64,000 bases of DNA, from positions 620,001 through 684,000 of the forward strand of contig CAVVGT010000016.1 in assembly GCA_963747775.1 (NCBI GenBank), in the 5' to 3' direction. Each line of letters begins with the position of its first letter. The stretch's first letter is position 1. This stretch comes from JAGVSZ01 sp963747775 (lineage in GTDB: Bacteria; Pseudomonadota; Gammaproteobacteria; Burkholderiales; SG8-39). Below, piece by piece: positions 35,595 to 43,703 of the stretch. The notes below the pieces were generated by a model that saw only the letters and a program-made list of their open reading frames with translations, searched no databases and was not told the origin of the DNA. The position numbers and the translations under genes are program-made.

Positions 35595-35692
35595 GACGAA
35601 ATGAGACCGACGCCGGAGGCATCGCTTTCCCTGACGTCGGGGAGCACGAGGGGGCGCCGCGCGGCGGCTCTGCCCGCTCGTATCTTGAGACG

Positions 35693-36979
35693 ATGAGCCC
35701 ACGCATTCACGTCCGGGGCGGCCGTCTCGTCGATCCGAAGCACGAGATCGACGCGCAGCGCGACCTCTACGTCGCAGACGGGCGCGTGGTCGCGGCGGGC
35801 GCGGCGCCGGACGCCTTTCGCGCCGATCGGACCATCGATGCCGCCGGACTCGTGGTCGCGCCGGGGCTGGTGGACCTCGCCGCGCGCCTGCGCGAGCCCG
35901 GGTTCGAGTACAAGGCGACACTCGAGTCGGAGATGCTGGCGGCCGTCGCGGGCGGCGTGACGAGCCTCGCGTGTCCCCCGGACACCGACCCGCCGCTCGA
36001 CGAGCCGGGACTGGTCGAGATGCTCACGCGCCGTGCGCGCAGCCTGAATCTCGCGAAGGTGTACCCCGTCGGCGCCCTCACCGCGAAGCTCGAGGGCGAG
36101 CGCCTGACCGAAATGGCGGAGCTCGCCGACCATGGTTGCGTCGCCTTCTCCCAGGCGAACGCGCCGATCACCGATACCCAGGTGCTGTGGCGCGCGCTCC
36201 AGTACGCCGCGACGTTCGGCTTCTCGGTCTGGCTCCGGCCGGAAGATCCGTACCTGGCGAAGAACGGGGTTGCGCACGACGGCGAGTTCGCAACCCGTCT
36301 CGGCCTACCGGGTATCCCGGCGGTGGCGGAAACGGTGGCGGTGGGCACGATCCTCCAGCTCGTTCGCTCCACCGGCACGCGCGTGCACCTGTGCAGGCTC
36401 TCGACGGCCGAGGGCGTGGCGATGGTGCGCGCGGCGAAGGGCGAGGGATTGCCGGTCACTTGCGACGTGGCGGTGCACCACCTGCACCTCACCGACATGG
36501 ACATCGGGTACTTCGACTCGCACGCGCACGTCGTACCGCCGTTCCGGAGCGGTCGCGACCGCGACGCGCTGCGCGCCGGCGTCGCTGACGGCACGATCGA
36601 CGCCGTGTGCTCCGACCACACGCCGGTCGACGAGGACGCGAAACAGACCCCGTTCGGGGAGTCCGAGCCGGGTGCGACCGGCCTGGAGCTGCTGTTGCCG
36701 CTCGCCCTCAAGTGGGGCGAGGAGGCACGCCTGCCGCTCGCCCGGACGCTCGCCCGCTTGACCTGCGAGCCGGCGCGGGTGCTCGGCATCGACGCCGGGC
36801 ACCTCGGCATCGGCGCAACAGGCGACGTGTGTGTCTTCGACCCGGGCGCGCACTTCAAGGTCACGGCCGCCGCGCTGCGCAGCCAGGGGAAGAACACGCC
36901 CTACCTCGGCTACGAGTTGCCGGGCGTCGCGCGCTACACACTTGTGCGCGGCGAATTGCGATACGAGGCGCTCGCTTAG
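35693..36979 (+). CDS. Dihydroorotase-like protein lacking metal ligands (PyrC')
   Basis: A 428-residue amidohydrolase-fold protein. Active dihydroorotases have HxH in the first strand (DxHxHxRxPG); here the segment near residue 61 is DLAARLREPG, so both metal-binding histidines are missing. EYKATLESEMLAAVAGGVTS and the C-terminal CSDHTPVD are retained. In Pseudomonas and related bacteria such PyrC' subunits are inactive and hold the PyrB dodecamer together. The 98-bp gap to pyrB holds a possible -10 (TATCTT, 35681-35686). An active pyrC must be elsewhere if the pathway works. Confidence 0.9.
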   Translation: MSPRIHVRGGRLVDPKHEIDAQRDLYVADGRVVAAGAAPDAFRADRTIDAAGLVVAPGLVDLAARLREPGFEYKATLESEMLAAVAGGVTSLACPPDTDPPLDEPGLVEMLTRRARSLNLAKVYPVGALTAKLEGERLTEMAELADHGCVAFSQANAPITDTQVLWRALQYAATFGFSVWLRPEDPYLAKNGVAHDGEFATRLGLPGIPAVAETVAVGTILQLVRSTGTRVHLCRLSTAEGVAMVRAAKGEGLPVTCDVAVHHLHLTDMDIGYFDSHAHVVPPFRSGRDRDALRAGVADGTIDAVCSDHTPVDEDAKQTPFGESEPGATGLELLLPLALKWGEEARLPLARTLARLTCEPARVLGIDAGHLGIGATGDVCVFDPGAHFKVTAAALRSQGKNTPYLGYELPGVARYTLVRGELRYEALA

Positions 36980-37263
36980 GCCAGCAGTACCGTCGGGTCG
37001 CAATCCCCCGCGACGACGAGCAGCTTCTCGCGCGACTGCGCGCCCTTCGCCACCGTCACCCGGTTTTTCGGGATCCCGAGTCGCTCGGCAACGAACGCGG
37101 TCAGCGCCTCGTTCGCGCGCCCGTCGAGCGCCGGCGCCGCGATGCGGATCTTGAGGCGATTGCCGTGTAGCCCGGTCACCTCGGAGCGCTTCGCTCCGGG
37201 CTGAGCGTGCACCGTGAGCGTCCAGCCCGCCGCGGTCCGGCGGGCCCAGACCGCTTCAGCCAC
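36976..37263 (-). CDS. yggU: DUF167 (YggU) family protein
   Basis: A 95-residue protein with the family signatures VHAQPGAKRSEV, LKIRIAAPALDGRANEAL and GAQSREKLLVV. Function is unknown. It is the last gene of yggS-proC-yggT-yggU, overlapping yggT by 8 nt and converging on the end of pyrC' with a 4-bp overlap. Confidence 0.92.
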   Translation of the reverse strand: MAEAVWARRTAAGWTLTVHAQPGAKRSEVTGLHGNRLKIRIAAPALDGRANEALTAFVAERLGIPKNRVTVAKGAQSREKLLVVAGDCDPTVLLA

Positions 37264-37819
37264 CCAGGAGCATTGCGCGCGGCGCGCCGTCGAGCACGAT
37301 CAGCAGCACCTGCGCGATGACCAGCACGAACAGCGGCGAGAGATCGATGCTGCCGATCGGCGGAACGAAGCGCCGGAAGAACCCGTAGAACGGCCGCGTC
37401 AGGGTCTCGAACACGAACCCGAGCGGGTGCCCGGGGCTCACCCAGCTCAGCACCACCTGGACGATCACGACGAACATCAGCAGCTGCAGGCTGACCCGCA
37501 CGAGCTCGATGAGCGAGAGCAGCAGCACGGCGAGCCCCGGGACGTTCACCTTTCCGCCCGCCGCCGCGGCATAAAGCAGCACCATCATCGCGAGCTGCAG
37601 GAGCCAGGCGAGGAGGAGCGTCGCGAGGTCGTATCCGCGGAACGACGGGATCACGCGCCGCAGCGGCAGCACCGCCCAGTCGGTGAGCGCGATCACGAAC
37701 TGGCCGATCGGATTACGGAATGGGGCGCGCAGCGCCTGCATCCAGAAGCGCAGCATGACGACGAAGATCAGCAGGCCGAACGCCGTCTGGATCAGGAACT
37801 GGAGAATCTGCGCGAGCAT
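37256..37819 (-). CDS. yggT: YggT family integral membrane protein
   Basis: A 187-residue protein with four predicted membrane segments in two YggT repeats: FLIQTAFGLLIFVVMLRFWMQ then RNPIGQFVIALTDWAVLPLRRV, and VQVVLSWVSPGHPL then RPFYGFFRRFVPP. Implicated in osmotic tolerance or K+ uptake in E. coli. It starts 15 nt after proC. Confidence 0.93.
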   Translation of the reverse strand: MLAQILQFLIQTAFGLLIFVVMLRFWMQALRAPFRNPIGQFVIALTDWAVLPLRRVIPSFRGYDLATLLLAWLLQLAMMVLLYAAAAGGKVNVPGLAVLLLSLIELVRVSLQLLMFVVIVQVVLSWVSPGHPLGFVFETLTRPFYGFFRRFVPPIGSIDLSPLFVLVIAQVLLIVLDGAPRAMLLGG

Positions 37820-37834
37820 CGGAGCGGCCCCGCC

Positions 37835-38647
37835 TCAGTCCTTGCCGAGCTCGTCGCCGAGCTCGCGGGCGCGCTCGTTCGCCGCGCGCACCGCGCGCAC
37901 GATCGCATCGGCGACGCGGTCGGCCTGCAGCGTCGCGAGGGCGCGCTCGGTGGTGCCGCCCTTGGAGGTGACGCGCTCGCGCAGCGTGCCGGGCGAGTCG
38001 CCCGATCGCGCCGCAAGCTCGGCCGCGCCGCGGAACGTGCCGATGGCGAGCTGCCGCGCGCCGCCGGCGTCGAGCCCGAGCTCGCGCGCCGCGCGCTCCA
38101 GCGCCTCGATGAAGTAGAAGACGTACGCCGGGCCGCTGCCCGACACCGCGGTCACCGGGTCGAGCAGCGCCTCCTCGCCGACCCAGATCACCTCGCCGAC
38201 GGCTTCGAGCACCGCCTGCGCGTGCTGCCGCCCTTCGGGCCCGGCCTCGGGCCGCGCGTAGAGCCCGGTAACCCCGGCGCCGATGAGCGCCGGGGTATTG
38301 GGCATGCAGCGCGCGAGGCGCGCGTGCCCGCCGAGCCAGCGCGCGAGATCCGCGAGGCGGATCCCCGCCGCGATCGACAGCACGAGCTCGCCGCGCAAGG
38401 CCGGGGCGAGCTCCCGCGCGACCGCGCGCATCTGCTGCGGCTTCACCGCCAGCACCACGACGTCGCCGAGCGGCATGGCCGCTGCGGGCTGCTCGAAACA
38501 CCGGACGCCGAATGACTGCGCGACCCGCGTGCGCGCCTCGGCGACGACTTCGATCACCTTGATCGAGCCCGGCGCAAAACCCTTCGCCACCAGGCCGCCG
38601 ATCAGGGCCGTGGCCATGTTTCCGCCACCAAGAAACGTGATTTCCAT
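37835..38647 (-). CDS. proC: Pyrroline-5-carboxylate reductase
   Basis: A 270-residue NAD(P)H-dependent enzyme, last step of proline synthesis. The Rossmann start is ITFLGGGNMATALIGGL; VVVLAVKPQQM, RCMPNTPALIGAGVTGL and the C-terminal AVSGSGPAYVFYFIEAL are diagnostic. It lies 56 nt after yggS in the conserved yggS-proC-yggT order. Confidence 0.96.
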   Translation of the reverse strand: MEITFLGGGNMATALIGGLVAKGFAPGSIKVIEVVAEARTRVAQSFGVRCFEQPAAAMPLGDVVVLAVKPQQMRAVARELAPALRGELVLSIAAGIRLADLARWLGGHARLARCMPNTPALIGAGVTGLYARPEAGPEGRQHAQAVLEAVGEVIWVGEEALLDPVTAVSGSGPAYVFYFIEALERAARELGLDAGGARQLAIGTFRGAAELAARSGDSPGTLRERVTSKGGTTERALATLQADRVADAIVRAVRAANERARELGDELGKD

Positions 38648-38703
38648 GCGCGCAGCTCCGGAGTCGCTCCGATTATCGCGGATAACGCCGGTGGGCTCCT
38701 GAA

Positions 38704-39408
38704 TCAGCCGGCGGTCGTCGCGACCCGCGGTCGTGCGCCGAAGATCGCGGTTCCCACCCGCACCATTGTCGCCCCGGCCGCGATTGCGGCTTCGAGATCG
38801 TCCGACATGCCCATCGACAGGGTGTCGAGGGGCATGCCTTCGTCGACCAGCCGGTCCTTGAGGTCGCGCAGCGACTCGAAGCGGCGGCGTTGCAGCGCGG
38901 CGTCGTCGGTCGGCTCCGGGATGGCCATCAATCCGCGCAGGCGGAGTCGCGGCAGTCCGGCGATCGCGCGCGCGAGCGCAGGGGCGGCCTCGGGCGCGAC
39001 GCCGCTCTTGGTCGACTCGCCGCTCACGTTGACCTGGATGCAGGCCTGTAGCGGCGGCAACGCCTCCGGTCGCTGCGTCGCGAGCCGCTCGGCGATCTTC
39101 AGCCGGTCGACCGAATGGATCCACGCAAAGCGCTCGGCAATCACCCGCGTCTTGTTGCTCTGGACCGGCCCGATGAAGTGCCAGACGAGGTCGAGATCGG
39201 TGAGCGCGTCGAGCTTCGCGACCGCGTCCTGCGCGTGGTTCTCCCCGAAGTCGCGCTGCCCGGCGGCATGCGCCGCACGGACTGCGGCGGCCGGGAACGT
39301 CTTGCTCACCGCGACGAGAACTATGTCACGAGGGTCCCGGCCCGCTGCCGCGCAGGCGCGCGCGATGCGGGACTTTACGGCTTGCAGGCGCTTTTCAATT
39401 GTGTCCAT
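38704..39408 (-). CDS. yggS: YggS family PLP homeostasis protein
   Basis: A 234-residue PLP-binding TIM barrel. The PLP lysine is K36 in LVAVSKTFPA; FGENHAQDAV, WHFIGPVQSNK, and LSMGMSDDLEAAI are diagnostic. It buffers pyridoxal phosphate in the cell. It diverges from pilT, an arrangement conserved in many proteobacteria. Confidence 0.95.
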   Translation of the reverse strand: MDTIEKRLQAVKSRIARACAAAGRDPRDIVLVAVSKTFPAAAVRAAHAAGQRDFGENHAQDAVAKLDALTDLDLVWHFIGPVQSNKTRVIAERFAWIHSVDRLKIAERLATQRPEALPPLQACIQVNVSGESTKSGVAPEAAPALARAIAGLPRLRLRGLMAIPEPTDDAALQRRRFESLRDLKDRLVDEGMPLDTLSMGMSDDLEAAIAAGATMVRVGTAIFGARPRVATTAG

Positions 39409-39476
39409 AATGCCCCGGATTTCCCCGGTGCGCCAAAGGGTTGGCGGCGTACGTTGCAGAAGCGCTAGAGGATTAT

Positions 39477-40520
39477 ATGGACATCTCCGAGTTGCTCGCC
39501 TTCGTCGTCAAGAACAAGGCCTCCGACCTGCACCTCTCCGCCGGCCTGCCGCCGATGATCCGGGTGCACGGCGATGTGCGGCGCATCAACCTCCCGGCGC
39601 TCGAGCACAAGGACGTGCACGGGATGATCTACGACATCATGAACGACGCGCAGCGCAAGCACTACGAGGAAAACCTCGAGTGCGACTTCTCGTTCGCGAT
39701 TCCGGGCCTCGCGCGCTTTCGCGTCAACGCGTTCGTGCAGCAGCGCGGCGCGGCCGCGGTGATGCGGACGATTCCGACCAAGGTGCTGACGCTCGAAGAG
39801 CTGAACGCGCCAAAGATCTTCACGGAGATCGCCGACCAGCCGCGCGGCATCGTGCTGGTGACCGGCCCTACCGGCTCGGGCAAGTCGACCACGCTCGCGG
39901 CTATGGTCAACCACATCAACGAAAACGAGTACGGTCACATCCTCACCATCGAGGACCCGATCGAATTCGTGCACGAGTCGAAGAAGTGCCTGATCAACCA
40001 GCGCGAGGTCGGGCCGCACACGCTCTCGTTCGCGAACGCGCTGCGCTCGGCCTTGCGGGAGGACCCGGACGTGATCCTGGTCGGCGAGATGCGCGACCTC
40101 GAGACGATCCGCCTCGCGCTCACGGGCGCGGAGACCGGCCACTTGGTCTTCGGCACGCTGCACACGAGCTCCGCGGCCAAGACGATCGACCGGATCGTCG
40201 ACGTGTTCCCGGCCGCGGAGAAGGAGATGGTGCGCGCCATGCTGTCGGAGTCGCTCCGCGCGGTCATCTCGCAGACGCTGATGAAGACCAAGGACGGCAG
40301 CGGACGCGTCGCGGCGCACGAGATCATGATCGCGACGCCGGCCATCCGGAACCTGATCCGCGAGAACAAGGTGGCGCAGATGTACTCGGCGATCCAGACC
40401 GGTCAGCAGACCGGCATGCAGACGCTCGACCAGAACCTGCTGGAGTTGGTCAAGCGTGGGGTCGTGAACGTCGCCGAGGCGCGCGCGAGGGCGATGAACA
40501 AGGACAATTTCCACGGGTAG
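39477..40520 (+). CDS. pilT: Type IV pilus retraction ATPase PilT
   Basis: A 347-residue hexameric ATPase. Walker A is GPTGSGKST near residue 130, followed by the Asp box (ILTIEDPIEFVHESK), Walker B (DPDVILVGEMRDLETI) and His box (THLVFGTLHTSSAA-type), and the C-terminal AIRNLIRENKVAQMYSAIQTG typical of PilT. It depolymerises pilin for twitching motility, the output of the Pil-Chp system encoded at 21.9-31.6 kb. AGAGG precedes the ATG. Confidence 0.97.
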   Translation: MDISELLAFVVKNKASDLHLSAGLPPMIRVHGDVRRINLPALEHKDVHGMIYDIMNDAQRKHYEENLECDFSFAIPGLARFRVNAFVQQRGAAAVMRTIPTKVLTLEELNAPKIFTEIADQPRGIVLVTGPTGSGKSTTLAAMVNHINENEYGHILTIEDPIEFVHESKKCLINQREVGPHTLSFANALRSALREDPDVILVGEMRDLETIRLALTGAETGHLVFGTLHTSSAAKTIDRIVDVFPAAEKEMVRAMLSESLRAVISQTLMKTKDGSGRVAAHEIMIATPAIRNLIRENKVAQMYSAIQTGQQTGMQTLDQNLLELVKRGVVNVAEARARAMNKDNFHG

Positions 40521-40549
40521 CGAGCGCGCGCGTCGCGCGCGCGATCCCC

Positions 40550-40571
40550 GGGGGCGCCAGGCCGCGCCCCC
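40550..40571. other. GC-rich hairpin between pilT and pilU
   Basis: GGGGGCGC at 40550-40557 pairs with GCGCCCCC at 40564-40571 around a 6-nt loop. It follows a CG-alternating stretch (40520-40543) and lacks a T run. It may slow or partly terminate pilT transcription or protect its 3' end, uncoupling pilT from pilU levels. Confidence 0.5.
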
Positions 40572-40623
40572 GTCCGTGGGAGTAACATCAACCACACGTT
40601 TGGCCCGCAACGGGGGGACCACA

Positions 40624-41763
40624 ATGGAACGCGACCAGGCAACGAAATTCATCTACGACCTGCTGCGCCTGCTGGTGGGCAAGAAGGGGTCCGACCTCTT
40701 CATCACCGTCGGCTTCCCCCCGGCGATCAAGCTCGACGGGAGGATGACCCCGGTGTCGCAGCAGCCGCTGTCCCCTCAGCACACTGCGGAGCTGGTGCGC
40801 TCGGTCATGAACGACCGCCAGGCGGCGGAGTTCGAGGCGACCAAGGAGTGCCAGTTCGCGATCAGCCCGGCCAACATCGGCCGGTTCCGGGTGAGCGCGT
40901 TCGTGCAGATGGGCAACATCGGCATGGTCCTGCGGACGATCAACTCGAAGATTCCGACCTTCGAGGAGCTGAACCTGCCGCCGGTGCTCAAGGACGTCGC
41001 GATGACCAAGCGCGGCCTGGTCATCATGGTCGGCGCGACCGGTTCGGGCAAGTCGACCTCGCTCGCGGCGATGATCGGCTACCGCAACCAGAACTCGCAC
41101 GGCCACATCATCACCATCGAGGACCCGGTCGAGTACGTCCACCCGCACGGGAACTGCCTGATCACGCAGCGCGAGATCGGCGTGGACACCGAGTCCTGGG
41201 ACAACGCGCTCAAGAACACGCTGCGCCAGGCCCCCGATGTGATCATGATGGGCGAGGTGCGCGACCGCGAGACGATGGACTACGCGGTGGCGTTCGCCGA
41301 GACCGGCCACCTGTGCCTCGCGACGCTGCACGCGAACAGCGCCAACCAGGCCCTCGACCGGATCATCAACTTCTTTCCCGAGGAACGGCGCGCCCAGTTG
41401 CTGATGGACCTGTCTCTAAACCTGCGCGGGATGATCTCGCAGCGCCTCATCCCGCTGAAGGAAGGCAAGGGCCGCATCGCGGCGGTCGAGGTCATGCTCA
41501 ACTCGCCGCTGATCGCCGACCTGATCTTCAAGGGCGAGGTGCACGAGATCAAGGAGCTGATGAAGCGCTCGCGCGAGCTCGGCATGCAGACCTTTGACCA
41601 GCACCTCTTCGAGCTCTACGACAACGGCATCATCACCTACGAGGACGCGCTGCGCAACGCCGACTCGGTCAACGATCTGCGGCTCTCGATCAAGCTCCAC
41701 TCCAAGGAAGCGAAGAACCGCGACATCACCAAGGGCATCGAGCACCTCGATATCGTGAAGTGA
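40624..41763 (+). CDS. pilU: PilT-like ATPase PilU
   Basis: A 379-residue paralogue of PilT with Walker A GATGSGKSTS near residue 138, IITIEDPVEYVHPHGNC, Walker B APDVIMMGEVRDRETM and the longer C-terminal region (GIITYEDALRNADSVNDLRL) that marks PilU. PilU assists PilT-driven retraction under load. CGGGGGGACC lies before the ATG. A strong terminator follows. Confidence 0.97.
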   Translation: MERDQATKFIYDLLRLLVGKKGSDLFITVGFPPAIKLDGRMTPVSQQPLSPQHTAELVRSVMNDRQAAEFEATKECQFAISPANIGRFRVSAFVQMGNIGMVLRTINSKIPTFEELNLPPVLKDVAMTKRGLVIMVGATGSGKSTSLAAMIGYRNQNSHGHIITIEDPVEYVHPHGNCLITQREIGVDTESWDNALKNTLRQAPDVIMMGEVRDRETMDYAVAFAETGHLCLATLHANSANQALDRIINFFPEERRAQLLMDLSLNLRGMISQRLIPLKEGKGRIAAVEVMLNSPLIADLIFKGEVHEIKELMKRSRELGMQTFDQHLFELYDNGIITYEDALRNADSVNDLRLSIKLHSKEAKNRDITKGIEHLDIVK

Positions 41764-41780
41764 CCGCCGCGACAGCGGCG

Positions 41781-41808
41781 GTCATTCCGGCGCAAGCCGG
41801 GAGCCAGG
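41781..41808. repeat. REP-like palindromic element after pilU
   Basis: GTCATTCCGGCGCAAGCCGG followed by GAGCCAGG has the form of the small intergenic palindromes of many betaproteobacteria (GTCATTCCxGCGxAAGCxGG). Only one copy is seen in this window. Immediately before it lies another perfect 9-bp stem (GACCGCCGC at 41762-41770 with GCGGCGGTC at 41775-41783). Confidence 0.5.
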
Positions 41809-41809
41809 A

Positions 41810-41830
41810 AGGGCCGGCGCTGCCGGCCCT
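41810..41830. terminator. Bidirectional terminator between pilU and the Rho-N gene
   Basis: AGGGCCGGC at 41810-41818 pairs perfectly with GCCGGCCCT at 41822-41830 around a 3-nt loop, followed by CTTGATTT. It separates two convergent genes. Confidence 0.75.
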
Positions 41831-41842
41831 CTTGATTTCCGC

Positions 41843-42166
41843 CTAGACTCGCCGCGTTTGCCGCTTCAGCCCGCGAATCTCGTTGAGCACCGCCTTCAGC
41901 CCTGCGTGGTCGGTCGACGCGAGAATCTCGTCGCGCTTCTTCCGCAGCGCGCGGATGCGCGCCTTGGTCTTCGTGCGTTGCTCCCCGGCGGCGTGATGGT
42001 GGCGATGGAGGTGCGCGTCGATGCCGAGCGCCTTGCACAGGGCCTGCAGCAGATGGTCCTTGTTCATCTGCGTGTAGCCCTTCACCGCCTCGTGCTCGGA
42101 CGCCTTTGCGATCTCGCGCAGCTCGGCCACCGTCTTGTGCTTCAGCTCGTCGTACGTCTGTGCCAT
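41843..42166 (-). CDS. Small protein with Rho-N-like domain
   Basis: A 107-residue basic protein. The first 50 residues (ELKHKTVAELREIAKASEH, YTQMNKDHLLQALCKALGI) resemble the SAP-like Rho termination factor N-terminal domain; a His/Ala-rich spacer (HLHRHHH) and a highly charged helical tail (KARIRALRKKRDEI) follow. Nucleic-acid binding is a reasonable inference; specific function is unknown. It is a single gene with its own terminator. Confidence 0.82.
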   Translation of the reverse strand: MAQTYDELKHKTVAELREIAKASEHEAVKGYTQMNKDHLLQALCKALGIDAHLHRHHHAAGEQRTKTKARIRALRKKRDEILASTDHAGLKAVLNEIRGLKRQTRRV

Positions 42167-42253
42167 GCCTGCTCTCCTCGGATTTTGGGACTCGAAGCGG
42201 GACTCGGAAGCGGGACGCCTTTATAGCGCGCCCGGCGCGGGTCGACAACTGCC

Positions 42254-43417
42254 TTACCCCTTCTCTCGCATGGCGCCCTGCACGATGCGGTACTCGAACA
42301 ACCGGCACTCGAGCGGTCCGTTGAAGAGCGGGGTCCGCTTCGTCGCCTTCAGCCCGATCAGCTTCGCGAGCCGCAGGTCGGCGGTGAGGAAGTAGCAGCG
42401 CCACCCCGCGAAGCGCGCTTTGAGCGCATCGCCGAGTTGCGGATAGAACGCCGCCAGCTCCGCGTCCTCCCCCAGTCGCACGCCATAAGGCGGATTGGCG
42501 ACCAGGACGCCAACCGGCGCCGGGGGCGAGACCTCCAGAATATTTGACTGCTTGAGCTGCACCGCCCGCTCGAGCCCTGCGGCTTCGACCGCGGCGCGCG
42601 CTTTCGCTATCTCCGCGCCGTAGAGATCGGCGCCGAAGAGCGCCACCGGCCGATCGCGGTGCTCATGCGCCTTCGCGCGCTCGCGCAGCTCGCGCAACAG
42701 TCGCGCGTCGAAGCCCTCGAGCCGCTCGAACCCGAACGCGCGCCGGCTCCCTGGAGCGATTCCGAGCCCGATTGCCGCCGCCTCGAGGAGGATCGTCCCG
42801 CCGCCGCACATCGGGTCGAGGAAGGGCTCGTCGCCGCGCCAGCCGGTGAGGGCGATGATTCCCGCGGCGAGGTTTTCCTTGAGCGGCGCCTCGCCGGTGC
42901 GTGCGCGCCAGCCGCGTTTGTAAAGGGGTTCGCCGGAGGTGTCGAGGTAAAGGGTGAGCGTGCGCTCGTCCAGGAATGCATGGATGCGCACGTCCGGCGC
43001 CCGCGTGTCCACGTCCGGCCGCGCGCCGACGGCGGCGCGGAACCGGTCGCACACGGCATCCTTGATTCGCAGGGTCGCGAACTCCAGGCTGCGCAGCGGC
43101 GAGCGGATCGCGTTCACGTCCACGCGGATCGAGCGGTCCACGCGGAAGCGCGCCGGCCAGTCCTGGGCGTGGGTCGCGTCATACACGTCCTGCTCGGTGC
43201 GGTACGGCGACTCCGCGACGCGCCAGAGGATCCGCGTCGCGATGCGGCTCTCGAGGTTCGCCGCGTAGCAGGCGGCGAGACCGCCTTCGAGGTCGCCGCG
43301 AAAGTGCGCCCCGCCGCCGGTCGTGCGGATCTCGCGCGCGCCGCATGCAGCGAGCTCCACGGCAAGCGGCGCCTCGAGGCCGCGCGGACAGGTGGCGAAG
43401 AAGGATTGCACAGACAT
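42254..43417 (-). CDS. THUMP-domain class I rRNA methyltransferase (RlmL/RlmKL N-terminal type)
   Basis: A 387-residue protein with an N-terminal ferredoxin-like/THUMP region (QSFFATCPRGLEAPLAVEL) and a C-terminal Rossmann methyltransferase: DPMCGGGTILLEAAAIGLGIAPG is SAM motif I and VLVANPPYGVRLG the NPPY catalytic motif for N2-methylguanine. It matches the stand-alone RlmL half of the E. coli RlmKL fusion, so it probably methylates 23S rRNA guanine. It diverges from the acyl-CoA synthetase remnant. Confidence 0.9.
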   Translation of the reverse strand: MSVQSFFATCPRGLEAPLAVELAACGAREIRTTGGGAHFRGDLEGGLAACYAANLESRIATRILWRVAESPYRTEQDVYDATHAQDWPARFRVDRSIRVDVNAIRSPLRSLEFATLRIKDAVCDRFRAAVGARPDVDTRAPDVRIHAFLDERTLTLYLDTSGEPLYKRGWRARTGEAPLKENLAAGIIALTGWRGDEPFLDPMCGGGTILLEAAAIGLGIAPGSRRAFGFERLEGFDARLLRELRERAKAHEHRDRPVALFGADLYGAEIAKARAAVEAAGLERAVQLKQSNILEVSPPAPVGVLVANPPYGVRLGEDAELAAFYPQLGDALKARFAGWRCYFLTADLRLAKLIGLKATKRTPLFNGPLECRLFEYRIVQGAMREKG

Positions 43418-43455
43418 GGCAGATCGCGGAGGATAGCGCGCTCCGCGAGGAGGGA

Positions 43456-43703
43456 ATGGGCAACCTGGCCGACCTGTTGACCGCGCAGCTCGCGACGCCG
43501 GCGCGCGTGCTCTACCGCCGGTTCGTCGACGGCGCGTGGTCCGAGTTCAGCGCCGCCGACGTTGCGCAGCGCGCCGCGCGATCGTCGCGCCGGAGCCGTG
43601 GACGGTCGAGAACGGACCGCTCAAGGTCCGGCGCGAGCAGGTGCTGAAGCGATTCGCCGACGAGATCGAGAAGGTCTACGGCGCGGACGCGCAGGCGGAC
43701 TGA
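43456..43703 (+). pseudogene. Acyl-CoA synthetase (AMP-binding) reduced to its two ends
   Basis: A good Shine-Dalgarno (GAGGAGGG) and ATG at 43456 begin the frame MGNLADLLTAQLATPARV then LYRRFVDGAWSEFSAADVAQ, the usual start of long-chain acyl-CoA synthetases. About 40 codons in, the sequence jumps in another frame to IVAPEPWTVENG, LKVRREQVLKRFADEIEKVYG and a stop at 43701. That is the standard C-terminus, in which WTVENGLLTPTLKxKR is conserved; here LLTPT is also shortened. The whole adenylation domain (roughly 500 residues) is absent. The first frame stops at 43645. I infer an internal deletion with frame change. Confidence 0.78.

Noticed and set aside
37214..38515. A 433-codon plus-strand frame antisense to yggT and proC.
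   Set aside because: Low-complexity His/Arg/Gln composition and complete overlap with two well-supported genes.
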